The notes under the pieces were generated by a model, which ran no database searches, had not been told where the DNA came from, and was given only the letters and a program-made list of their open reading frames with translations. Positions 42,162 through 50,000 of a stretch of 52,610 bases of DNA are shown in pieces (the stretch's first letter is position 1; each line of letters starts with the position of its first letter). Made by a program: the position numbers and the translations under genes. This DNA is from Lactobacillus sp. 0.1XD8-4 (GTDB lineage Bacteria > Bacillota > Bacilli > Lactobacillales > Lactobacillaceae): NCBI RefSeq assembly GCF_009663775.1, contig NZ_RDBR01000008.1:1-52610 (forward strand). The letters are read 5' to 3'.

Positions 42162-43322
42162 TTAACGTTCTTTTCGCTTATCTTTAAAATATTGTTTAAA
42201 ACTAGTTTTTTGTGGATTTACTTCATTGGTTATTGCTTTACTGTTCCCCATATTACCAGCCAGCATTTCATCCATAATTTGTCGAATCCGTTTTGCTCCT
42301 AATTCTTTAGTCTTACGATTAGCAAAGTCGTGCATGGACTCAGCATAGTATTGCTTGTCATTAAGTTTCAAGGCATCGTTCCAATCTTTATTATTGCTGT
42401 TGGGCTGATCTACTATAATTTTCATATTATCCCAACCGTATTCTTTTCTAAGTGTTTCAAGTCTCCCATTAATGCGTATAATACCCTTCAATCCTGCTGT
42501 ATCAGTATCTAACGCTAAATGAATTTCATCTGGAACACCAAATTTAGTTATGTAATTACTAACGGTATTTACCTTGGTAGCAGCACCATTAAGCGATAGA
42601 AAAGTTTTAGCACCTGGTTGGTTACCATGCATTTGAAAATAGGACAGCATATCAATTGGGCTTTCAAAAATATATAGCCTTTTAGTGTCATCGTTTTTTG
42701 AATTGGCATTAAAACGAAAGCCAAATTCCCTAGCAGAACCTTTTGCAATCATTTTAATGGTGCCACGTTTCCCAAATCTTTTATGATCAACTATCGTTCC
42801 CTGCACATCACCACCAATTTCTTTCATGTTTTTATCTCTCCAGGAAAAGAATGCACTACCGTTACGTAATTGCCTAATTAAGCCATGTTTAATGAGAACT
42901 TGAATCAAGCGCTCGTCTAACTTACGAGTTTTAGTGAAATAGTTAATCATTTGTTGATTTTGCCGACTACCTGGCCACTTTTCTGGTTGGTATTCAACTA
43001 CCTGGTAATGATGTTGTGGTGCCTTTGCTAATTCTGGAGCTAGTTTTTCTAATTGATCTAGTGCTATTTTCTTTTCTAGTCCTTCATATGATCTTAAAAA
43101 ATTATACAGATTTCCTCCAACGCCTTGCGAATTCCAATAGAAAGTCTCGTATGGCTTCTGTGAGGTTATTCTTGTATCGACAACTAGCGAATCATGATCA
43201 GTTAGTCTTAAATAATAGCCTTGTTTTTCATAAGGAATTCCTTTAATATCTAAATATTTCTGAATAGATTGCCGACACAATTTATCTATGCTTGATAATT
43301 TCTCTTCTGTAACTGCAGCCAT
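42162..43322 (-). CDS. DUF3991/Toprim primase-like protein
   Basis: 386 residues. The N-terminal region resembles DUF3991 (YWNSQGVGGNLYNFLRSYEG) and the second half is a Toprim fold: Glu in LYIFESPIDMLSY (about 220) and the acidic pair in LALDTDTAGLKG (about 272). These proteins relate to DnaG primases but lack the CHC2 zinc finger. They are common near replication and transfer genes of Gram-positive mobile elements, likely priming or nicking transferred DNA. It is 6 bases downstream of the redoxin gene. ATG after GGAGAGGTGATCAACA. Confidence 0.75.
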   Translation of the reverse strand: MAAVTEEKLSSIDKLCRQSIQKYLDIKGIPYEKQGYYLRLTDHDSLVVDTRITSQKPYETFYWNSQGVGGNLYNFLRSYEGLEKKIALDQLEKLAPELAKAPQHHYQVVEYQPEKWPGSRQNQQMINYFTKTRKLDERLIQVLIKHGLIRQLRNGSAFFSWRDKNMKEIGGDVQGTIVDHKRFGKRGTIKMIAKGSAREFGFRFNANSKNDDTKRLYIFESPIDMLSYFQMHGNQPGAKTFLSLNGAATKVNTVSNYITKFGVPDEIHLALDTDTAGLKGIIRINGRLETLRKEYGWDNMKIIVDQPNSNNKDWNDALKLNDKQYYAESMHDFANRKTKELGAKRIRQIMDEMLAGNMGNSKAITNEVNPQKTSFKQYFKDKRKER

Positions 43323-43328
43323 TGTTGA

Positions 43329-43577
43329 TCACCTCTCCACCCGCATTAGCCGTTGCTTTTGGAGAAGCTGATTAAGTTTATCAGGACGAAATCCCGACCA
43401 TTCTTCTGTATCTGTAATGACTACAGGCACCTTAAGATGCCCCTTATCATGAAGACTCTTAGCATACTGAGGACTTTGAGAAAGATCAATATCGATAAAT
43501 TTGATGTGGTGAACGATAAAAAAATGCATAGTCATTAGACAAGCTTTACAATTAGGCTTATAGAAAACTCGAATCAT
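43329..43577 (-). CDS. NrdH-like redoxin / glutaredoxin-like protein
   Basis: About 82 residues with a thioredoxin fold: CKAC active site near the N-terminus (FYKPNCKACLM), a cis-Pro strand VPVVI and the NrdH signature EWSGFRPDKL. NrdH feeds electrons to ribonucleotide reductase; plasmid-borne copies at the head of transfer operons may instead act on surface protein disulphides, although no export signal is seen. ATG at 43577 follows AAGGAG by eight bases; the longer GTG frame overlaps that site. Confidence 0.8.
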   Translation of the reverse strand: MIRVFYKPNCKACLMTMHFFIVHHIKFIDIDLSQSPQYAKSLHDKGHLKVPVVITDTEEWSGFRPDKLNQLLQKQRLMRVER

Positions 43578-43665
43578 GGTTATCACTCCTTAACTTTTTC
43601 TTCAAAAGTAAATTGGAATGAGCTTTTTAGTATCTTTCGCCACGCTTTAACTGGTGTAAACTTTG

Positions 43666-43696
43666 TATTTACATAAATGTAAATAAAGTGTAAAAT
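43666..43696 (+). promoter_or_regulatory. Promoter with operator-like palindrome in the divergent gap
   Basis: TTTACA (43668-43673), 17-base spacer, TAAAAT (43691-43696) drives the plus-strand gene. An inverted repeat TATTTACAT-AA-ATGTAAATA (43666-43685) covers the -35, so a repressor is likely. Minus-strand transcription toward the redoxin gene would start in the same gap, which also holds GGCGAAAG (43641-43634). Confidence 0.65.
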
Positions 43697-43731
43697 AGAG
43701 GCAACAAATAAATAGAAGGGCGGTTACATCA

Positions 43732-44073
43732 ATGTTAAATTTATATAACAGAACTATTGGCAGAATAGATAAAGGTTATATTTTTTCTCACTATCTATCA
43801 GTTTATTTTGTTATCTTTATTCTTTATAACTTTACTGATAAAAAAGATGGTATCTTTTGTTTAATCCTATGTGTTCTAGCCCTTTTTTACCCTTTCGCCA
43901 CATTTGGATGGGATTATTTATTCCAAAATTTCAACTCCAACGTATTCTTTTTTACTGGCTTTACTTTTATTCTTTGGATTTTCTGGAAGATTAGTAAATT
44001 TTTCTTTCTACTAGCCTTCGCACCATTAATCGCTATTATAGTTTTATTCTTTATCTATCTTTCAGGAAAATAA
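43732..44073 (+). CDS. Small membrane protein, about three TM, unknown
   Basis: 113 residues, very hydrophobic and rich in Phe/Ile/Leu, with about three membrane spans (YLSVYFVIFILYNF, GIFCLILCVLALFYPF, FAPLIAIIVLFFIYL). One of the few plus-strand genes here, with its own promoter and operator, reading away from the transfer operon. It could be an exclusion, immunity or regulatory membrane protein; nothing in the sequence decides. Start ATG after AGGGCGGTTACATCA. Confidence 0.6.
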   Translation: MLNLYNRTIGRIDKGYIFSHYLSVYFVIFILYNFTDKKDGIFCLILCVLALFYPFATFGWDYLFQNFNSNVFFFTGFTFILWIFWKISKFFFLLAFAPLIAIIVLFFIYLSGK

Positions 44074-44084
44074 AAAAGCGACAG

Positions 44085-44210
44085 TAACCAAATACCACCA
44101 CTGAAAAAGCTATTTGAATAGTCATGATAATTATTAGACCGTGTGCTGTGAGTGCTTCCTAGCTCACAAGTAGTCGGTTGAGAGGGCGTCCTAATAGGCG
44201 CTCTTTTTTT
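44085..44210 (+). ncRNA. Possible small structured RNA ending in a terminator
   Basis: After the membrane gene lies a structured block: TGTGAG/CTCACA hairpin (about 44145-44167), then a terminator stem (AGAG..CG.CC/GGCGCTCT) with seven T (44190-44210). Opposite, the minus strand has a 24-codon hydrophobic ORF, MTIQIAFSVVVFGYCRFFIF, with no ribosome binding site. This is the geometry of a type I toxin-antitoxin remnant, but neither partner is certain. Confidence 0.35.
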
Positions 44211-44468
44211 ATTGTCTGAAAATTAAATTAAGAAAATTATGTACAAATTCACAGTAACTTAATACTTCATCCTTACTTCCATGAGCACCTAAAAATACTT
44301 CAGCTAATTTGCCAATACTTGCTGTATTCGTCATCAACAAATTACCATCCGGATCAACTCAGACAACGATAAACCGGACTTACTTAGATGTGTCTTAGCC
44401 TGTTTTACATATTCCGAAGAAACCTGCACGCTAACGCTAACAGTAGTGTTTTTATAGTCATACGCCAT
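44209..44468 (-). pseudogene. Frameshifted ribbon-helix-helix antitoxin-like gene
   Basis: ATG at 44468 overlaps the stop of the 108-residue upstream gene by one base. The frame reads MAYDYKNTTVSVSVQVSSEY and on to KSGLSLSELIRMVI, a RelB/DinJ-like ribbon-helix-helix, and stops after 44 codons. The next frame continues with MTNTASIGKLAEVFLGAHGS to a stop at 44209. A single-base change near 44335 would join them into one protein of about 85 residues. No RelE/YafQ toxin was found beside it. Confidence 0.6.
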
Positions 44469-44794
44469 TAATATTCTGGAACCTCCCAATATTTATCTAC
44501 TAACGTCTTTAATTCACCAATCATCTCTTGTTCATCATTCCATTTGCCAATAAACCGCTCAAGTTCAATATATGGAATATTATCAATAATCCGGTCTCCC
44601 ACACCGTCATCCAATTCCAATACCTTATATTTACGATCAACAACCAAATTATAATCACCATAAGAATGCACTCGAGTATGGCTATTAGCCAAAGTAATCG
44701 ACTTAAGTAGCTCACGCTTATCATGAGCAGAAGCTTTTTTTAAACGTCGATTATGACGATGATCTTTAATATAAGATTTAACCGTTATTTTCAT
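44468..44794 (-). CDS. Unknown 108-residue protein upstream of the antitoxin-like gene
   Basis: Soluble and charged, with a basic start (KSYIKDHRHNRRLKKASAHDK) and a strand-rich middle (RVHSYGDYNLVVDRKYKVLELDD). ATG 44794 follows AAGGTGAAGTTTG. It overlaps the frameshifted ribbon-helix-helix gene by one base, so the two formed an operon. No family recognised. Confidence 0.5.
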   Translation of the reverse strand: MKITVKSYIKDHRHNRRLKKASAHDKRELLKSITLANSHTRVHSYGDYNLVVDRKYKVLELDDGVGDRIIDNIPYIELERFIGKWNDEQEMIGELKTLVDKYWEVPEY

Positions 44795-44867
44795 CAAACT
44801 TCACCTTCCCAGTTTTGTAATACTTATCCGTAAAACAAACTTCATTTGAGCTACTGGACTCATATTT

Positions 44868-44898
44868 AAAAACAACGATGATAATCACCGTTGTTTTT
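44868..44898. terminator. Bidirectional terminator
   Basis: AAAAACAACG.TGAT pairs with ATCACCGTTGTTTTT around a short loop, with A and T tracts at both ends. It separates the 44.9-45.6 kb pair from the 44.5 kb gene. Confidence 0.75.
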
Positions 44899-44913
44899 AA
44901 TTAGTTGTTCTCA

Positions 44914-45144
44914 TTACCTGTTAAGAATTCGTTGCCTTTGCCGTTGTTGAAATCCTCTAGCAATAATTAATCTTTTGACCTTCTCATTTGGATTAGGCTC
45001 TAACGCTAAGGCTTTTATGCAAGCACATTGTTGTTCTAATGGTAATTTGGCTTCTAAAGCTAACCAAGTAGCAGTGTCCCTGTTCATTCCGGCTTGACTG
45101 AATTTTAATTGGGTTAATGATAATTGATCAATTGTGTTTTTCAT
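44914..45144 (-). CDS. Unknown 76-residue protein
   Basis: ATG 45144 follows TTTGGAG. Predominantly helical, with a basic C-terminus (RGFQQRQRQRILNR). Its 5' end overlaps the upstream helix-turn-helix gene by 17 bases, implying translational coupling. No known motif. Confidence 0.5.
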   Translation of the reverse strand: MKNTIDQLSLTQLKFSQAGMNRDTATWLALEAKLPLEQQCACIKALALEPNPNEKVKRLIIARGFQQRQRQRILNR

Positions 45145-45622
45145 AATCTTCTCCAAAAAGTGATTCCTGATAACTAATGTTCTTATTCTTTTTGCTAAAT
45201 GTATTCCTAATTAAGTCAATTGCTGTTTGATAATACATCCACTGAGTTATTTCTTTACTTGAATAACGCGATTTACTAGAAACCCACCGACCATATTGAT
45301 TACATGATGTTTTAGATTTTATCCCTAGCTTATTGGCAATTCTTCCAATCATATTAGGAGTAGTACCAATCATTTTTGCTACTTCACTAGCGCTGTATTC
45401 CTTTTGTTGGGTAATCGACATAATCGTTGTTTCGTTATAAACAAGACCTGGCGTTGAAATATCAATTTCTTTAATCGAATAGTTGCTTTTAGTCCTTGTC
45501 TCAAGTTCTAATTCTTCAAGGAGATAGTCTAGTGCATCCGTTTGAGAATAGGCAGTTACTAAGTAATATAACTTATTATCTGAGATTCGATAAAGCTTTA
45601 GACTAGATTCTCTTTTATCCAT
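45128..45622 (-). CDS. Helix-turn-helix protein, unknown role
   Basis: About 164 residues. Residues about 75-115 form a helix-turn-helix (EYSASEVAKMIGTTPNMIGR), followed by a basic segment with repeated Ser/Lys/Arg that resembles a winged or Rha/phage-antirepressor-like DNA-binding region. The N-terminal 60 residues look like a small alpha/beta domain. It probably regulates the plasmid backbone genes beside it. ATG at 45622 is preferred over TTG 45637; its ribosome binding site (GGATGGG) is weak. Confidence 0.55.
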   Translation of the reverse strand: MDKRESSLKLYRISDNKLYYLVTAYSQTDALDYLLEELELETRTKSNYSIKEIDISTPGLVYNETTIMSITQQKEYSASEVAKMIGTTPNMIGRIANKLGIKSKTSCNQYGRWVSSKSRYSSKEITQWMYYQTAIDLIRNTFSKKNKNISYQESLFGEDYEKHN

Positions 45623-45872
45623 TTTTATCCCATCCAATACCTTTATTTAGAAGACTTATTTTCACCAATATAATATTTCTTGCCGTGAAATGCTTATAGC
45701 TAAAGCAAGAACATTTAAGCTTGTTCTTCTCTTTTCAGCAGCCTTCTCTCCTTTCTTAGTTGCATATAGACTATTAACTGAGATCCATTAACTGTATCAA
45801 AAGTTACTTCGATTTTATTTAAGCCAACGAAAATAAAACATTATTTATTTTTTCAAACAAGCCGCGGATTCT
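45623..45872. other. Non-coding gap with a short hairpin
   Basis: About 250 bases with no supportable gene. AAGAACA (45707-45713) and TGTTCTT (45722-45728) form a 7-bp hairpin that could be a weak terminator for the gene at 45873-46244. No GGCGAAA element occurs here. Confidence 0.5.
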
Positions 45873-46244
45873 TTATAAAGAGGATTTCTGAAGTCTATAA
45901 TCGTTTAGGTATATTCGGCGATGTAATCCCATTACCACAATGTAGCCATTATTGGGCATCGCTGTAACATAAACTTCATTACGCCAAAATTCCTTGTTAC
46001 CTTGTAACCGTGCTACTTCGTTCACTAGTCTTGTTGAAATATATTTCTTATTAACAATACTTTTTGAAGGGGTTACTTGTATAATTGCCTTTTCGTCTGT
46101 AACGCCTGCAGTATTACTGCGCCAAATAGAAACATTTTTACCATCACTTGTTACATTAATCATTTCAAACTGGGTTGTTTTAGCAATCACTTTTATCAAG
46201 TCATCTATGCAGGGACTTTCAACATCCATTATTTCATTACTCAT
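45873..46244 (-). CDS. Unknown 123-residue plasmid-backbone protein
   Basis: Soluble, alpha/beta composition with a probable N-terminal helix and several strands (GYIVVMGLHRRIYLNDY). No signal, span or catalytic motif. ATG after AGGAGAAATTTAAA. The initiation region is almost the same as that of the next gene upstream (46835), suggesting duplicated leaders. Confidence 0.5.
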   Translation of the reverse strand: MSNEIMDVESPCIDDLIKVIAKTTQFEMINVTSDGKNVSIWRSNTAGVTDEKAIIQVTPSKSIVNKKYISTRLVNEVARLQGNKEFWRNEVYVTAMPNNGYIVVMGLHRRIYLNDYRLQKSSL

Positions 46245-46343
46245 TTTAAATTTCTCCTAGCTAATTCAGAAAATATCAACAGCCTCACCAATATCACGCA
46301 TTTAACACTACAATTAGTACCTTAATTACTTCAAACCTATATA

Positions 46344-46835
46344 TTATTTAACTTTAATATAATCAAGAAACCAATGGTATTTAGCTCGATAGCCAGCACC
46401 ACTAATTTTTTTAGCTAATCTTTTCATCAGCAAGTCGTGAAACTGAGGTAACAACTCACCAAATGCAGCATTAGGTAGGTGTCCTAGTTCAGGGAAATTA
46501 GATTTTAATAAATTTATGAAATCACTTTGATATTCAGTAAAACCAAAAGCAATATCAGGTATAAAATAGCCATCACCACTAAGCTTACACAGCAAATATT
46601 CAGGCGTCAGTTTGATTGAATAATGCTTAATGCCGATAACTTCTTGTTGAAATACTAAATCAGTTAACGATGATTCGATAATTGACAGCAAGCGCGAATC
46701 ATTGACTATCTTATTAGCCAACTGTTGCAGCATTGAGTCAAAATCCATATCAGCAAATTGCTGTCCTGTATCAGTCTTTGATTTTAATTGCTGATACTTA
46801 TCTGTACATAAGTGATCCTTAAATTTATTATTCAT
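46344..46835 (-). CDS. Unknown 163-residue plasmid-backbone protein
   Basis: Soluble, helical protein with hydrophobic segments but no membrane span. ATG after AGGAGAAGTTTAAA. It lies directly below the giant adhesin gene behind a terminator and a GGCGAAACTT element. No family recognised. Confidence 0.5.
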   Translation of the reverse strand: MNNKFKDHLCTDKYQQLKSKTDTGQQFADMDFDSMLQQLANKIVNDSRLLSIIESSLTDLVFQQEVIGIKHYSIKLTPEYLLCKLSGDGYFIPDIAFGFTEYQSDFINLLKSNFPELGHLPNAAFGELLPQFHDLLMKRLAKKISGAGYRAKYHWFLDYIKVK

Positions 46836-46957
46836 TTTAAACTTCTCCTATCCGGTTTTATCCCTCTCAGTTAATTATTTAATGCTTTATCGTAATCTAC
46901 TATCACATTAAATATGGAAAAGAAAAGTTTCGCCATACTACCAATTATCCTTCAACG

Positions 46958-46989
46958 CAAAAAGACCCAGCAAACTGCTGAGCCTTTTT
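46958..46989 (-). terminator. Intrinsic terminator below the giant adhesin gene
   Basis: Minus-strand GGCTCAGCAG/CTGCTGGGTC-type stem with TTTTT tail. GGCGAAACTT (46934-46925) follows 24 bases later. Confidence 0.8.
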
Positions 46990-47032
46990 ACTTTAAAGGA
47001 GATATGAGATTTTTATGTGTAAAACAAACTAT

Positions 47033-50000
47033 TTAATTTCGCTTTTTCTTAAGACTAAATGCGCCTAGACTCACTAGGAATCCAGCTAATCCAGCTGCAA
47101 CTAATCCACTTTCATTTGCATTACCAGTTTGTGGCAACGCTTCTTGAGGAGCAGCAGAACTTGGTTGTTGTGGTACTGGAGTGGCAACTTGAGCAGGAGT
47201 TGCTACTGCAGCCATAACCGGTTCTTGCACTGGCGTTACTTGTGGAGCAGGAGTTGGGGTTGGGGTTGTCTTTGGTGTTTCAGTTGGCGTAACTGGAGTT
47301 TCCGGCGTCTTAGGTGTAGTAGGTGGTGTTTCTGGCTTCTTAGGTTCTTCCGTAGTTGTTGTAACGGTATTAGAACTAAAGTCAATGTTATTAATTGAGT
47401 TTGTGTACTTGTTTTGTACTGTGCCACTCTTTACTCGCTTCATCCTAAGATAAGCTGTTGCTCCAAACGATGACTTAGAAAGATCAACGTTTGTCAAGAA
47501 GTTTTTATCAAATTCAATGTCCACTTTACCATTTTCTGTATCAACAACTTGTGTTGTGTATTTTGTAACATCAGTATTCTTCTTAAGCACAGTTCCATCT
47601 TTTAACGTAATGTCATCATTTAAGAGGACAGTATAACCCGCATTATATTGATCATGCGTTTCATCATAATCATCGTGAAAACCATATTCATTAAGTGCTG
47701 TTACACTAGCCGGCAATTGTGACCCCATCAATTTGTAATCAAAATATTGACCTAACTCAATCTTTTGGCCATTGAGACTCTTCTGATTATCAACACTAAT
47801 TACTACATCCTTCGTTGCCTTTGGTAAGAAGGTCTCAATCCAAGGAGTATTAGTCTTAACCGTATGATTATTGATTGTTGATGATCCAGCATTCTCAAGT
47901 TTAGTGCCTGAAGGAACATCCTTGTGAATATTAAATGTTAATAGCAATTGTGCATTACCGCCTGGTGTCTTAGCAGGGTCTTTCCGCGTTGCGACAACAA
48001 AACCGTCACCCTTTTCAAGGTTATACTCACTAGTTGCTAACTTTCCATTCTCAAGGACTTGAACATCAGTAAGATCAACATCCTTAGCGAATTTCGAATA
48101 ATCATCTTTAATTGACATATTAGTAAGTGGATCAGTTAATTGTGATGGGTCCGGTAAGGTAGTAGTGACCTTAGCATGTGCTACGGATCCATCAATAACT
48201 ACCTGGCCATCAACAATTTGATCATCTTCTACCCAATGTTTTTCAGCTTCTTGGGTATAGGTAGTAATTGATGGTGTATTAGTTGGAATCGTCTCGTCGT
48301 TAATTGTTCCAGAACCATGGTTTTCAAGAACAGTACCATTAGGAATATCACCCTTAATCTTGTAGTCAACCTTCATTGAAACTTGGCCACCATTAAGATT
48401 TTCAGTATCATTCCGAGTTGCTGTTACATGACCAGCACCATCATCTGAAACAGTGTAATTAGCAGTGGCTTCCTTACCATCTTCATAAACATGAACAGCT
48501 CTTGGTTGAGCATATTTACTGAAGTTAGTATAATCGTCGGTTACTGCTACCTTATTTACCCCTTCGTTAGTTTCTGGAAGCTGCATATCAACTTGTGAAT
48601 TGATCTTGCCATTAGCCGAAGATACATGAGTTTGAATAAAGGAAGCATTGAATAATCCAGCTCTTGCGGCAAAAAGGTTATTGTTTAAGTTACCAGTTGC
48701 TTTAGTGACTAAATTATTAGTATCTAAGGAATCCTTAGCATTCATTACTGCTTGCATAGCAACTGGCAATTCACCTTGGTGATTATTAACCTTAGATGGG
48801 TCCTTACGAGTTGCGACTACCTTACCATTTGGATCAACGAAAATATCGTACTCATCCGTTACATCTTTATCGCCTTCAAAGACGTGAACTCCTTGCACTT
48901 CAACATCTTTAGCAAACTTAGAAAAGTCATCAGTTAATTGAACTTTATGAATTTCACTACCTAATGTTGAAGATTTTGGAAGCGTCATATCAACACGAGC
49001 AGTAACTACTCCATCATTAATTGCTAATTTACCATCAACAACTTGGCCACCATTATTAACCCAATGCTTATCCGTATCTTGAGTATAAGTCTTAATTTGA
49101 CGATCAGGGGTTGGAACCAGGTCATCATTAATTTGACCTGAACCACGGTTAGTTAAGATAGTACCTGTCGGAACATCTTTATGCAAAGTCCATTGTGCCC
49201 GTAGAATTACGATTCCGCCTGGCGTCGTTGCAGGATCTTTCCGCGTTGCAATGATTTGATGATCTTTAGTCACTTCAAAGTTATAAAGATCGTTTGCATC
49301 TTTTCCATTTTCGGTAATGGAATAACCCTTAAGATCAACCTTATCTGCAAAGTCCGCAAAGTTATCAATTACTTGAACTTTCTTGAGCTTTTCAGCCAAG
49401 TTCTGTGGCTCTGGCAACGACATTGAAACCTTGCTGCTTACATTATCACCAGCGATGAAGACCATATTATCAACAGATTGATCATTATCATTGGTCCAAT
49501 GTTTATCGGTTTCTGGAGTAAAGGTAACTACATCTGGTGTATTAGTCTTAACGCGGCTGCGGTTAATAATTCCGGTACCTTTGTTAGTGAATTTAGTTCC
49601 CGAAGCCACATCGTGATTAACTTTCCAAGTAACGTTCATGGTTAAGGTACCAGCAGGCGCCTTAGACGGATCCTTACGAACAGCAGTAATCACGCCATCC
49701 TTTAAGGTTACATTATATTCGGCACTAGCATCTTGACCATTTTCATAAAGTTTAACTGTTGGTAGTCCAACTTTATCCTTGAAGTCACTGTAATCATCTT
49801 CAATTTCTACATCTTCTAATGATTTTGCTAAGTTCTGTGGCTCTGGTAAGGACATCGAAATTTCTGAATGAATTACATCGTCATTAATAACAGTCTTACT
49901 GTCAACATCTTGATCTCCAGCTTTCCAGTGCTTTTCTGCTGTTTGTGTAAAGACATAAATGTTACGATCGGGTGTTGGAACTAGATCATCATTAATCTGT

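Larger units (their letters stand above)
26462..46934 (-). repeat. Dispersed GGCGAAASTT elements (eight copies)
   Basis: Copies of the 7-base core GGCGAAA on the minus strand: 26471-26465, 32258-32252, 33485-33479, 36061-36055, 36529-36523, 42090-42084, 43641-43635 and 46934-46928. Seven are followed by C or G and TT; the 43.6 kb copy has GAT. Each lies 44-111 bases before the longest-frame start of the next gene, and six directly follow an intrinsic terminator. They sit in all gaps over 90 bases between the 26 and 43.7 kb genes and in the gap after the adhesin gene. Confidence 0.75.

Noticed and set aside
43885-43897. A ninth TTTCGCCA word
   Set aside because: It lies inside the coding sequence of the plus-strand membrane gene (Phe-Ala-Thr), without the CTT/GTT context or a terminator, so it is probably chance.
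47129-47427. Trp/Arg/Ser-rich and Gln/Leu-rich ORFs at the end of the adhesin gene
   Set aside because: These are shadows of the Pro/Thr/Val-rich wall-spanning region of the adhesin.
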